A stretch of 64,000 bases of DNA from the NCBI GenBank assembly GCA_019246795.1, contig JAFAPY010000357.1, positions 1 to 64,000 on the forward strand. The letters run 5' to 3'. Position 1 is the stretch's first letter. The number at the start of each line of letters is the position of its first letter. The notes beneath the pieces were generated by a model, which was not told where the DNA came from, did not search any database, and saw only the letters and a program-made list of their open reading frames with translations. A program made the position numbers and the translations under genes. This DNA comes from Streptosporangiaceae bacterium. Its GTDB lineage: Bacteria > Actinomycetota > Actinomycetes > Streptosporangiales > Streptosporangiaceae. Positions 16,956 through 25,018 of the stretch are shown here, piece after piece.

Positions 16956-19928
16956 GCCGAGGCCCTCGCGGTGGGCGATGGCGGCGGCCTCGGTGCGGCT
17001 TGTGGCGCGGAGCTTGCTCAAGATGTTGGACACGTGCACGCTGGCGGTCTTCGGCGCGATGAACAGCGCGGCGGCGATCTCCCTGTTGCTGCGGCCGGCG
17101 GCGATCAGCCGCAGCACCTCGCGCTCTCGCGGCGACAAGACGCTGAGCGCCGCGCCGCTGCCGTCGTGCTGCGTGGCCGTGCCTATCCTGGCGCGGCGGG
17201 CGAGGTCGTCGAGCGCCGCGCGCAATGGCCGGGCGCCGAGCCGCTCCGCGGCCTGCGCGGCCTGCCGCCACTGCTGCGCCGCGTCGTCCCTGCGGCCCGC
17301 CTCGGCGAGCGCCTCGGCCAGCCGCCACCGGGTGCGGGCGATCTCGTAGACGTACGCCGGGCCGAGCGCATCGAGGACCGCCTGCCAGGCCTGGGGGTCG
17401 TTGCCGCCGCTGGCGCGGCGGTACTCCGCCTCGGCCCTGGCCAGCCAGCCGTGCCCTTCCGGGCCCAGGACGTACTTCGGCCGCTTGACGAAAGCCGCGC
17501 CCTCACGGGCAACCCCGAGCAGCTTTTCAGCGGCGGCCACCTCGGCGGCGGCGGCCTCGTCATCGCCGGCGGCGCGGGCGGCGGCCGCCCGGTCCGCGCG
17601 GGCGCCCACGGCGACCGCGGCCGGCCTGATGGCAGACGGGTGGTACCCCCACGGCGGCTCGTTGACAAGTTCGATCGCCTTGCCCGCTTCGCAGACGGCT
17701 CGTTCGGCGTCTCCGCGCCACAGGGCATGCTCGGCAAGCAGGCTGCGCGCGATGTATTCATCGAAGCCGTGCGCCGCCCAGAACGGCTCGATCCAGGCGA
17801 GGCGTTCCTCCGCCGCCGGATTGCCCCGCGCGACGTCGATGAACAGGGCCATCGAGGACAGGAAGGCCTCGGCGGCGCTGGCCACCCGGACCGGGAAGCC
17901 GTCCGCGATCTCTTGCGCGTGGTCCCAGAGTCCCTCGGCGAAGTGGCACTGGAAGTGCAGGTGTTGCACGTCCAAGCCGAAGGGCGCCATGTGCAGCCCG
18001 GTCTCCATGGCGCGTTTGGTGCCCTGGTGTGCCACTGCCGCGCCGGCGGCCAGCTCGCCGAACTCGAGGTGCGCCCGCGCCAGGTGGTACGCGGCGCGCA
18101 GTTCGACGCCGAGGACGCTGGCGTCGCGTGCTTGCCGGTGCGCGGCGGTCAGCAGCTCGATAGCCTCGTCGTTGCGCCCTTCCCTGTTGCTGATATAGCC
18201 CAGCGTCACCAGCGCGTCCGCTTCTACCCAGGGCGCTTCGGCACCGCGGGCCGCCGCCAGCGCGCGCTGCGCCCACTGCCTGGCCTCGGTGTAGTCGTCC
18301 TCGTCCAGCATGACGTTGGCGAGAGTGGCGATGGCCCGGGCCCCCTGCCAGGTCGCAGGCTCCGCGGGCGTCGCATCGACCGTGGCACGTGCCACGTCGA
18401 TGGCCTCGGCGCGGTCCTTGGGGTCATCGAGCAGCATCAGGTAGTAAGCGAGCCGCTCGCCTATCCTGCTGGCCAGGCTGGCGTCTCGGGCTTCGGCGGC
18501 TTGATCCGCCGGCTGGGCGCTGATCACGTGCCGCAGCCGCCGCAGCAGGTGCACGGCGCGCTCGTAGTCGCCGCTGTCGGCCGCGTTCGTCGCGGACAGC
18601 AGGCCGAGCTTGGCGCGGGCCATGCCGGCGGTCTTGTCCGGATCGGGCACGCGCTCCCACAGCTCCAGCGCCCGGTCGTAGTGGCGATGCGCCTCGGCCG
18701 GGGCGCCGAGCCGCTCGGCCTCCTGCCCGGCGCGCACCGACGCCGCGAACGCCCCGGGGATGTCATGGCTGGCCAGGCAGTGGTGGGCCAGCTCGGCGGC
18801 CGTGCCGGGCACGGCGAGCTGCTGCTCGTCGGAAAGCAGCGAGCTCATCGTGGCGTGCAGCCTGGTCCGCTCCCCCGGCAGCAGGTCCCCGTAGACAGCC
18901 TCCCGCAGCAGCGCGTGCCGGAACACGTAGCCCTGATTGCCGTCCGGGACCAGAAGCTGGTGCGCGACGGCCTCGCGCACCGCTGCCTCGTAGTCGGCGG
19001 CGGCCAGGCCAGAGGCGGACCGCACCAGCTCGTCGTCGGCCCGGCGCCCGGCCACCGCGGCCGCGCGCAGCACCTGCTGCGCGGCATCGGACAGCTGCTC
19101 CACCCGGCTCAGCAGCAGCGCCGCCAGCCCGGCCGGCAGGATGCCGCACGCGTCCGGGCCGCCGCTTATCGACGCGGCCAGCAGCTCCTCGGCGTAATAG
19201 GCGTTGCCCTCGGCCCGGGCCACGATGTCGTTCAGCCTGGTGGCCTCCACGCGGCCCTGCGCCGCCGCCGTCAGGTGCTCGGCCATGGCCGGGGAACCCA
19301 GCGGCGCCAGGTCCACCGAGATGACGCTGGGCAGCCGCTGCAGCTCGGCGAGCACCGGCCGCAGCGGGTGACGCCGGTGCAGATCGTCGCCGCGGTAGCT
19401 GCCGATGAGCGCCACCCGCTCGCGGTGCAGCATGCGGGACAAGAAGGTGAGCAGGTCCCGGGTGGTGGCGTCGGCCCAGTGCAGGTCCTCGAGCACCAAC
19501 AGCACCGGTGCCGCTGCGGCCAGCTCGGCAAGCAGGCCGAGCGCGGCGCCGAACATCTGCTGCCGGACCAGGCCGGAACGGTCCTCGTCGGCCAGGTGCC
19601 AGTCGCCGCTCTCCGGGAGCAGCCGACTCAGCACCGGGCGGGAGCTGAGCGCGTCCCGGACCGCCGGGTCCTGGGCTGCGCCGCGCAGCGCGTCGGCAAG
19701 CGGCAGGTAGGGCACGCTGTCGCCCAGTTCGGCGCACTGGCCGGACAGCACGGCGAAGCCCCGCTCGGCGGCGAGCCGCGACACCTCGGTGACCAGGCGC
19801 GACTTGCCCACCCCGGCGTCGCCGCTGACCAATGCCACCACCGTGCGACCTTCGGCGGCATCGTCGAGCAGGGCGAGCAGGCGGGTGAGCTCGCCGTCGC
19901 GCCCGACCATGCGTCCCTCAGGCAGCAT
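16440..19928 (-). CDS. Large ATP-binding LuxR (LAL) family transcriptional regulator
   Basis: Reads as 1162 residues. The N-terminal AAA domain has Walker A GDAGVGKSR (about residues 36-44) and Walker B LLVLEDLHWAD. A long helical TPR-like middle follows. A C-terminal LuxR helix-turn-helix, LSPREREVLRLIAAGRSNREI, ends near residue 985. LAL proteins are ATP-dependent activators of catabolic or secondary-metabolite genes. The last roughly 170 residues have no family counterpart: no stop is met at the end of the HTH domain, and the frame runs antisense through the second LLM gene. A frameshift or lost stop may explain this. The ATG at 19928 has a weak ribosome-binding site. Its regulon is unknown. 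Confidence 0.88.
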   Translation of the reverse strand: MLPEGRMVGRDGELTRLLALLDDAAEGRTVVALVSGDAGVGKSRLVTEVSRLAAERGFAVLSGQCAELGDSVPYLPLADALRGAAQDPAVRDALSSRPVLSRLLPESGDWHLADEDRSGLVRQQMFGAALGLLAELAAAAPVLLVLEDLHWADATTRDLLTFLSRMLHRERVALIGSYRGDDLHRRHPLRPVLAELQRLPSVISVDLAPLGSPAMAEHLTAAAQGRVEATRLNDIVARAEGNAYYAEELLAASISGGPDACGILPAGLAALLLSRVEQLSDAAQQVLRAAAVAGRRADDELVRSASGLAAADYEAAVREAVAHQLLVPDGNQGYVFRHALLREAVYGDLLPGERTRLHATMSSLLSDEQQLAVPGTAAELAHHCLASHDIPGAFAASVRAGQEAERLGAPAEAHRHYDRALELWERVPDPDKTAGMARAKLGLLSATNAADSGDYERAVHLLRRLRHVISAQPADQAAEARDASLASRIGERLAYYLMLLDDPKDRAEAIDVARATVDATPAEPATWQGARAIATLANVMLDEDDYTEARQWAQRALAAARGAEAPWVEADALVTLGYISNREGRNDEAIELLTAAHRQARDASVLGVELRAAYHLARAHLEFGELAAGAAVAHQGTKRAMETGLHMAPFGLDVQHLHFQCHFAEGLWDHAQEIADGFPVRVASAAEAFLSSMALFIDVARGNPAAEERLAWIEPFWAAHGFDEYIARSLLAEHALWRGDAERAVCEAGKAIELVNEPPWGYHPSAIRPAAVAVGARADRAAAARAAGDDEAAAAEVAAAEKLLGVAREGAAFVKRPKYVLGPEGHGWLARAEAEYRRASGGNDPQAWQAVLDALGPAYVYEIARTRWRLAEALAEAGRRDDAAQQWRQAAQAAERLGARPLRAALDDLARRARIGTATQHDGSGAALSVLSPREREVLRLIAAGRSNREIAAALFIAPKTASVHVSNILSKLRATSRTEAAAIAHREGLGLPGGKLGQDLLGAQRRGLGRHGNRADLRVPVEVVEQLSDPLLAEPGRVRPDLVIAAGKQPARPVGAFGLRARQHHAAADDPHRAGVPTRRGRGVAHDSGRRTDLRQVSVAGGDPAVRNPPRPLHRRAGHAAEQHRRPGPRGPTTALHRPGILPPRRDLVKRAAERADPIGP

Positions 19929-19994
19929 GGCTTCATTATCCCATCGGGCAGTCAGGGGTCCGCTCGATTAAGCTCCTGGCGGTACGCGCCGTGA

Positions 19995-20096
19995 GCGTTA
20001 TGCACAACCGACTCGCGAGTGCAGGCCTTTGGGGCCTGCGCGAGTGAGCGGTGCAGGCAAGCGGCCAGCAACCACGGCAGGCTCTTTGCATAACGC
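19995..20096. repeat. Nested inverted-repeat element between the LAL gene and msrB
   Basis: A perfect 10-bp inverted repeat (GCGTTATGCA at 19995-20004, TGCATAACGC at 20087-20096) encloses a second dyad. In the inner dyad, ACTCGC plus GCAGGCC on the left pair with GGCCTGC plus GCGAGT on the right. The pairing leaves a 5-nt loop and a GAGT bulge. The whole 102-bp unit has no reading frame worth calling. It could be a small non-autonomous mobile element, a structured RNA or an operator. The -35 region proposed for msrB overlaps the right arm. Confidence 0.7.
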
Positions 20097-20107
20097 GAAC
20101 TTTCGCA

Positions 20108-20113
20108 TAGACA
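20108..20113 (+). promoter_or_regulatory. Candidate leaderless -10 element of msrB
   Basis: TAGACA lies 7 nt before the msrB ATG, and no Shine-Dalgarno sequence occurs between them. TTTGCA 17 nt further upstream may be a -35 box and overlaps the right arm of the inverted-repeat element. This spacing is the one usual for leaderless actinobacterial transcripts. It is an inference from spacing only. Confidence 0.4.
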
Positions 20114-20120
20114 CTGTGTC

Positions 20121-20525
20121 ATGGACAAGGTGATCAGGACAGACGCCGAGTGGCGGGGGCGGCTGACGCCCGAGGAGTACGCCGTGCTGCGCCAGGCGGG
20201 CACGGAGGCGCCGTTCACGGGCGAGTACACCGGCACCAAGACCGAAGGCGTCTACCGCTGCCGCGCCTGCGGCGCGGAGCTGTTCCGTTCCGACGCCAAG
20301 TTCGAGTCGCACTGCGGCTGGCCGTCGTTCTACCAGCCATCGGAGACCGATGCGGTCGTGCTCATCGAGGACCGCTCGCTCGGCATGGCCCGCACAGAGG
20401 TGCGGTGCGCCAGGTGCGACTCGCACCTAGGCCACGTCTTCACCGGCGAGGGCTACGACGTCCCCACCGACCAGCGCTGGTGCATCAACTCCATCTCGCT
20501 GACCCTCGAACCGGCGGACAAGTAG
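20121..20525 (+). CDS. msrB: Peptide-methionine (R)-S-oxide reductase
   Basis: A 134-residue cytoplasmic repair enzyme that reduces the R-sulfoxide of methionine. Two CxxC pairs (CRACG and CARCD) bind structural zinc. ESHCGWPSFY and the catalytic cysteine in RWCINSISL are the MsrB hallmarks. The ATG start has no ribosome-binding site and may be leaderless. It converges on arfB across a 14-bp tandem repeat. Length and motifs are complete. Confidence 0.96.
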   Translation: MDKVIRTDAEWRGRLTPEEYAVLRQAGTEAPFTGEYTGTKTEGVYRCRACGAELFRSDAKFESHCGWPSFYQPSETDAVVLIEDRSLGMARTEVRCARCDSHLGHVFTGEGYDVPTDQRWCINSISLTLEPADK

Positions 20526-20530
20526 CCGGG

Positions 20531-20586
20531 CTGCGTTGGTCCGGCTGCGTTGGTCCGGCTGCGTTGGTCCGGCTCCGTTAGTCCGG
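20531..20586. repeat. Four tandem copies of a 14-bp repeat between msrB and arfB
   Basis: CTGCGTTGGTCCGG is repeated three times exactly (20531-20572), with a fourth copy carrying two changes (20573-20586). The arfB stop codon (TAA on the minus strand, 20578-20580) exists only because of a change in the fourth copy. The array fills the whole convergent gap, and no T-rich terminator is visible. Confidence 0.9.
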
Positions 20587-21012
20587 CTCCCCGGCGCTGG
20601 CACGGCGGGCGCGCTTGGTCGCTCCGCGGCGCCGCTTGGCTTCCAGGCGGCGCTCATTGGCGCCCCGGCCCGGCCGGGTGGGCACCCGGGGGCGCTGCGG
20701 CGGGGCGACCGCGTCCCGGAGCAGGGCAGCCAGCCGGGCCCTGGCGGCCTGCCGGTTCGCGAGCTGGCTGCGATGTTCCGACGCCGTTACGGTGAGCACG
20801 CCCCCGGATAGACGACCGCCCAGGCGCTCGACCGCCCGGGCGCGCGCCCAGCCGGGCAGCGAGGTGGAACGCGCGAGGTCGAAGGACAGCTCGACCCGGC
20901 TGTCTGCGGTGTTGACCGATTGGCCGCCGGGCCCGGAGGACCGGGAGAAGCGCTCGTGCAGCTCGCTGCCGGGGATCTGCAGCGAGCCGTTCACCCGCAG
21001 GTCTTCGGGCAT
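20578..21012 (-). CDS. arfB: Alternative ribosome-rescue peptidyl-tRNA hydrolase ArfB
   Basis: A 144-residue RF-1-like protein. The catalytic loop SSGPGGQSVNT places GGQ at residues 29-31. A basic C-terminal tail (RRLEAKRRRGATKRARR) would enter the empty mRNA channel. It releases nascent peptides from ribosomes stalled on mRNAs without a stop codon. The length matches the family and lacks the stop-codon recognition domain of true release factors. Its stop lies in the 14-bp tandem repeat shared with the convergent msrB flank. The 121-bp gap upstream to chdC contains no gene. Confidence 0.93.
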   Translation of the reverse strand: MPEDLRVNGSLQIPGSELHERFSRSSGPGGQSVNTADSRVELSFDLARSTSLPGWARARAVERLGGRLSGGVLTVTASEHRSQLANRQAARARLAALLRDAVAPPQRPRVPTRPGRGANERRLEAKRRRGATKRARRASAGEPD

Positions 21013-21133
21013 CTCTGCTGGCTTCTATGTTCGCGCCGCCCGGAAGGCCCTGCGGGCCACCGGCCGCTCGCACGGGCCTGAAGACCCGTGCTCCCTAGTC
21101 GGTGCCGGGCGGCGCTCACGGGTCGGGCGGCGG

Positions 21134-21940
21134 TCACGCCAGGCTGGCGATGAGCTCATGCACCGGCTTGCGGCGGCCGGTGTAGAAGGGAATCTCCAGC
21201 CGCGTGTGCACCCTGGCCTCGGCGCCGCGCAGGTGGCGCATGAGGTCCACGATCCGGTGCAGTTCGTCGGCCTCGAAGGCGAGGATCCACTCGTAGTCGT
21301 TGAGGGAGAAGCAGGCGACCGTGTTGGACCGTACGTCGGGGTACTCGCGCGCCATCTTGCCGTGCTCGGCGAGCAGCCTGCGGCGCTCGGCCGCGTCGAG
21401 CAGATACCACTGGTAGGAGCGGACGAACGGATAGACGCTGACGTAGCCGCGCGGCTCCTCCTCGGCCAGGAAAGCGGGGATGTGGCTCTTGTTGAACTCG
21501 GCCGGGCGGTGCAGCGCCATGACCGACCAGACCGGGTCGCTGCACCGGCCGAGCCGGGTCCTGCGGAACCGAACGTAGGTGTCCTGCAGGTCCTCGGGGG
21601 CCGGCGCTACCCACCAGAACATGAAGTCCGCGTCGGCCCGCAGGCCCTGGACGTCATAACAGCCGCGGGTGACGATGCCCTTGCCCGCTGCCTGGTCGAG
21701 CAGTTCGGCTACCTCCGCGGCGGCGGCCTCGCGCACGGCCACCCCGGCTTCGCGGTCTGCCGCGTCCAGCGCGGCCCGGTCGGCCACCCGGAACACCGAC
21801 CACATCGTGTAGCGGATCAGCTCATTCAGGTCGCGGGCCTTCGGCTTGCTGGCGGTTTCTGCCGTCCTCGCCAGGTCATCGTTCGCAGCCATGCCTTCAT
21901 TGTCGGCCATGCCTTCATTGTCGGCCATGCGGCCGCTCAC
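21134..21940 (-). CDS. chdC: Coproheme decarboxylase (HemQ)
   Basis: A 268-residue chlorite-dismutase-fold enzyme that decarboxylates coproheme to protoheme, the last step of the actinobacterial heme route. Family blocks are [40 protein letters not shown] and [13 protein letters not shown]. The first 17 residues repeat MADNEG through an 18-bp DNA duplication and are probably disordered. GTG at 21940 or ATG at 21928 are both possible starts. The gene starts 2 bp after the cgoX stop, so the two are co-transcribed and probably translationally coupled. Confidence 0.95.
   Translation of the reverse strand: MSGRMADNEGMADNEGMAANDDLARTAETASKPKARDLNELIRYTMWSVFRVADRAALDAADREAGVAVREAAAAEVAELLDQAAGKGIVTRGCYDVQGLRADADFMFWWVAPAPEDLQDTYVRFRRTRLGRCSDPVWSVMALHRPAEFNKSHIPAFLAEEEPRGYVSVYPFVRSYQWYLLDAAERRRLLAEHGKMAREYPDVRSNTVACFSLNDYEWILAFEADELHRIVDLMRHLRGAEARVHTRLEIPFYTGRRKPVHELIASLA
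21893..21928. repeat. 18-bp tandem duplication in the chdC 5' end
   Basis: Two exact 18-bp units (GCCTTCATTGTCGGCCAT on the plus strand) encode the repeated MADNEG. A decayed third copy lies adjacent at about 21877-21892. The unit length preserves the frame. Each copy also supplies another ATG that could serve as a start. Confidence 0.85.
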
Positions 21941-21941
21941 T

Positions 21942-23483
21942 TTACCGGGGCGCTGGCTCCCGCCCCCGCAGGTACGTCATCACCTGGCCTGCCGCGGCCT
22001 GCGCGGTCGCGACGCATGCGGGTATGCCGATCCCGTCGTAGGCGGCGCCGCACACCGCGAGGCCCGGCTGGGACGCGATCGCGGCGCGTATCCTGGCCAC
22101 GCGGTCCAGGTGACCGACCGCGTACTGGGGCAGCGCGCCTCCCCAGCGGCTCACCCGGGAGACGGCGGGCGCGCCGCGAACGCCGGTCGCCTCGGCCAGC
22201 TCGGCCGCCGCAACCGCCACCAGGTCCTCATCGGCCCGCTGCAGCAGCGCCTCCTCGCCGATCCGGCCGGCCGAGCAGCGCACGATCTCCAGGATGCCGT
22301 CATCCGATCGCGCGGTCGGGCCGACCAGATGCGGCCACTTGACCGTGGAGAAGGTAACCGCCTTGACCGCCCGGCCGTCTACGGCGGGCACCAGGTACCC
22401 GCTCAAGCCGCGGGCGGCGAGGCCGCCGCCGGGGAACGCGGACCGCGGGTAGCCGAGCGTGACGATAGCCATGCTCGCGTAGCTGAACTCACCGAGCGCC
22501 GCGACGCCGGCGGCGCCCGGCACGCCGGCGAGCAGCCGCGCGGCCGGCCTGGCCGGGACCGCCAGGATGACCGCGTCGGCGTCGATGTGCTCGGCCGCCG
22601 CCGCAGAGCCCACGGTGATCCGCCAGCGCCGCCCGGTCCGGGACAGCTCCCTGGCCATCGAGCCGGTGCGCACCGCCGCGCCGGACGACTTGGCCACGAA
22701 GGCGGGCAGCGTGCCAAGCCCTCCGACCAGCGTGGTGAACACCTGTCCGCCGGCCCGGACGCCGCCCTGGCCAGGTGCAGTCCGGGCCGGTACCGTCTGG
22801 CCCGGTACCGTCTGGCCCGGTGCGGCCTGGCTCGGTCGTGCCTGTCTCGGCGCGTCCAGCAGCGATCGGGCCGCCTCGGCGAGGGACCGGTGCCTGCGGG
22901 CGGCGGCCGCCAGCGTAGGCAAGGTAGCGTCGAACGACAGTTCCGCGGCACGCCCGGCATAGACACCGCCGAGAAGCGGATCGACCAGTCGGTCCACGAC
23001 CTCCTGCCCGAGGCGCGCCGCCACATAGCGCGCCACGGGGACGTCGCCGGCGCGGGGGGTCGGCGGCAGCTCCAGGTCCTGGCCGGCCCGGGCGACGCCC
23101 TCCGCGGACAGCACTCCTGACATGCCAAGTTCGGCCATGTCCGACGGCACGCCCATGAAGTGACGCCGCGGCAGCGGACGCAGCGCCGCGCTGGTCCAGA
23201 TCGCCGCTGCCGTCGTGCCCGGCTCCACCCGCAGGCCGGACAGCCCGGCGTCGGCGATAAGCCCGGTTCCCTCCGGACGGGTGACCAGCAGCGCCTCGGC
23301 CCCCTCATCCACGGCGACGCCGCCGATCTCCGACACCGACAGCTTGCCGCCGAGGCGCGGCGACCCCTCCAGCACGGTCACCCGCACCGGCTGGTCCCGC
23401 AGGAAGAACGCCGCCGCCAGCCCGGATATCCCGCCGCCGACGATCACCACGTGCGGCAGCGCCTTCGCACCGTCCATACCCAC
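21942..23483 (-). CDS. cgoX: Coproporphyrinogen III oxidase, HemG/HemY type
   Basis: A 513-residue FAD protein that oxidises coproporphyrinogen III to coproporphyrin III in the Gram-positive heme pathway. It carries the dinucleotide fold [23 protein letters not shown], the central [10 protein letters not shown] block and the C-terminal [18 protein letters not shown]. Residues around 215-240 are a proline/glutamine-rich insert made of five 15-bp DNA repeats. The start is GTG at 23483 or ATG at 23477, inside the 3' end of the upstream membrane-protein gene. It lies next to chdC, as in mycobacteria. Confidence 0.93.
   Translation of the reverse strand: MGMDGAKALPHVVIVGGGISGLAAAFFLRDQPVRVTVLEGSPRLGGKLSVSEIGGVAVDEGAEALLVTRPEGTGLIADAGLSGLRVEPGTTAAAIWTSAALRPLPRRHFMGVPSDMAELGMSGVLSAEGVARAGQDLELPPTPRAGDVPVARYVAARLGQEVVDRLVDPLLGGVYAGRAAELSFDATLPTLAAAARRHRSLAEAARSLLDAPRQARPSQAAPGQTVPGQTVPARTAPGQGGVRAGGQVFTTLVGGLGTLPAFVAKSSGAAVRTGSMARELSRTGRRWRITVGSAAAAEHIDADAVILAVPARPAARLLAGVPGAAGVAALGEFSYASMAIVTLGYPRSAFPGGGLAARGLSGYLVPAVDGRAVKAVTFSTVKWPHLVGPTARSDDGILEIVRCSAGRIGEEALLQRADEDLVAVAAAELAEATGVRGAPAVSRVSRWGGALPQYAVGHLDRVARIRAAIASQPGLAVCGAAYDGIGIPACVATAQAAAGQVMTYLRGREPAPR
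22771..22845. repeat. Five in-frame 15-bp repeats inside cgoX
   Basis: Five consecutive 15-bp units occur, two of them nearly identical (CCCGGTACCGTCTGG) and the outer ones degenerate. They encode an [12 protein letters not shown]-like segment. The unit length keeps the frame. The segment falls between conserved domains and is probably a surface loop that tolerates length change. Confidence 0.85.
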
Positions 23484-24145
23484 AGCGTGTCAGACGCCCG
23501 GCGGTGGGGGTACCGGCCGTACCTTCCCGACCGGCGCGGCAGGGCCAGCGGGCCAGATAACCCGGTGCACTTAGGGCTGGCGTAGACCAGGCCCGTCTCG
23601 ATGAGTGCCGCGTTCGGGTTGCCGGAGGTGCCAATGGCCTTGAAGCCGAGGTCGACTCCGGCGTCACGCGGCAGGGCGGAGGGCTGGATGGACGCCTGCC
23701 AGAACGCACTGTGCCGGTTGGGTCGGATGACCTTCCATATCAGGAGGCCTGCTACATAACTGGGTGGCTTCCCTGCGAAGTAGTTCCGGCACGACGGGTT
23801 CGGCTGGCCGACGTAGGTGACGCTGGCCGGCACGCCGTCCGCGCGGAGCGTGGCCTGCAATCCACTCGGGTCGCGCAGCTCGTTGATCGTGACCTCGATC
23901 GTGCCGTTTGCCTGCTTGTTCACCGTGTAGGCGGCCAGCTGGGCGTTGGGCGGGTGGCCGACAGGCAGCAGCGCTGCCCCCGCGAGCGCCGCGCCGGCCA
24001 CTGCGGCCGCGGCCCCGGCCACGCCGGGGATCCGGCGGCGGGCGCGGACCGCACGGCCACGGCGAATGATCTGCTCGATCGGCGTGTCCATGTGCACCGC
24101 GGTGAACGGCTCCCGCACCCTGGTGATCAGGTTGTCGTCATTCAT
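23444..24145 (-). CDS. Single-pass membrane protein linked to a sigma factor, possible anti-sigma role
   Basis: A 233-residue protein not assignable to a named family. A short basic cytoplasmic start (TPIEQIIRRGRAVRARRR) is followed by one hydrophobic segment, GVAGAAAAVAGAALAGAALL, at about residues 40-60. A presumably extracytoplasmic domain of about 160 residues with two cysteines follows. The ATG at 24145 has AGGAGG 7 nt upstream and lies 19 bp after the sigma-factor stop. That position suggests regulation of the sigma factor, but the zinc anti-sigma motif HxxxCxxC is absent. The last 40 nt overlap the start of cgoX, and the C-terminal 35 residues look unconserved. Confidence 0.7.
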   Translation of the reverse strand: MNDDNLITRVREPFTAVHMDTPIEQIIRRGRAVRARRRIPGVAGAAAAVAGAALAGAALLPVGHPPNAQLAAYTVNKQANGTIEVTINELRDPSGLQATLRADGVPASVTYVGQPNPSCRNYFAGKPPSYVAGLLIWKVIRPNRHSAFWQASIQPSALPRDAGVDLGFKAIGTSGNPNAALIETGLVYASPKCTGLSGPLALPRRSGRYGRYPHRRASDTLWVWTVRRRCRTW

Positions 24146-24164
24146 GATGGGCCTCCTGCGGCGC

Positions 24165-24695
24165 TCATGATGGGTTCTGCCCTCGCTGCGGCGCGCGTTC
24201 ATAGAGCGTGGATGTGAGCTCTTCGCGCAGTGTGGCGATGGCACGGGCCAGGTGGGCCGTCACCGTGCCCGGCGCGATGCCGAGCACCTCCGCGGTGCGG
24301 CTTGTGTCCAAGTCGAGAAACAGCCGCAGGGCGACCACCTGACGTTGCCGATCAGGAAGCCGCAGCACGGCCGCTATGATCTCGGAGTCGATGGGGCCGT
24401 CCGCGGCTGCGCCGGCGGCCGGCCGTTCCGCGACCACGCCGGGGTCCGGCAGCGGCACCTCCCTGCGGTGGCGGCGCCACCTGGAGACGTTCAGGTTGAG
24501 CGCGGTGCGGACCACCCATGCCGCAGGCACCGGGTGCCTGCTGACCGTGCGCCAGAACGCCCAGGCCCGGGCGAAGGCCTCGGCGACAAGGTCCTGCGCG
24601 GTATCCCAGTCACCGACGCTCACCAGGACGGTGCGGAAGCAGTCGTCTCGGGCCGCGCGGTAGAACTCTGCGAATTCCGTTGGTCGGGCTTCCAC
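24165..24695 (-). CDS. ECF/SigE-family RNA polymerase sigma factor
   Basis: A 176-residue sigma-70 family protein. It has a region 2 (residues 8-75, with DLVAEAFARAWAFW) and a region 4 helix-turn-helix (about 105-160, with LPDRQRQVVALRLFLDLDTSRTAEVLGI). It would direct RNA polymerase to a small stress or envelope regulon. The start is GTG with a weak ribosome-binding site. It heads a same-strand run of sigma factor, membrane protein, cgoX and chdC. Whether it controls heme genes is unknown; the arrangement only shows they can be co-transcribed. Confidence 0.88.
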   Translation of the reverse strand: MEARPTEFAEFYRAARDDCFRTVLVSVGDWDTAQDLVAEAFARAWAFWRTVSRHPVPAAWVVRTALNLNVSRWRRHRREVPLPDPGVVAERPAAGAAADGPIDSEIIAAVLRLPDRQRQVVALRLFLDLDTSRTAEVLGIAPGTVTAHLARAIATLREELTSTLYERAPQRGQNPS

Positions 24696-25018
24696 GCCAA
24701 TTCAACGCGCCAAGGCCTCGCGGCGCTTACATGACGGCGTCTTTTCGATGCCACTCGTCTCGCATTGGAACATCGCGCACAACCAGAGCTGGTGGCGTCG
24801 TTTCGCGGAGCGCTGGTTTGCTCTAGCGCCGATACTGCCGGGCCGAGATAGTAGTGCCGCTCCCGCGGGGTCGTCGATGTCAGGGTCATGCGGTCAAGGA
24901 AAGAATGCTCAGCTGACTATATTGAAATTAAGTTCAGTATGATTGGTATATGACACGATAGCTGATATAGCGTTCGTATCGGTCTCTCGGTTCCTCCCTT
25001 CCGTACGAATGGTGTCGC
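24696..25018. other. Intergenic region between divergent sigma-factor and HNH genes
   Basis: This 323-bp gap contains no reading frame I would call. It contains an AT-rich stretch at about 24910-24975 with two imperfect AGCTGA(C)TATA direct repeats about 50 bp apart, probably promoter DNA. TTCGTA and TACGAA form a weak inverted repeat just before the HNH start. No ribosome-binding site precedes the HNH gene. Confidence 0.5.

Noticed and set aside
19998-20006. TTATGCACA, one mismatch from a DnaA box
   Set aside because: It is a single site in an inverted-repeat arm, with no cluster of boxes and no dnaA or dnaN nearby, so it is not an origin.
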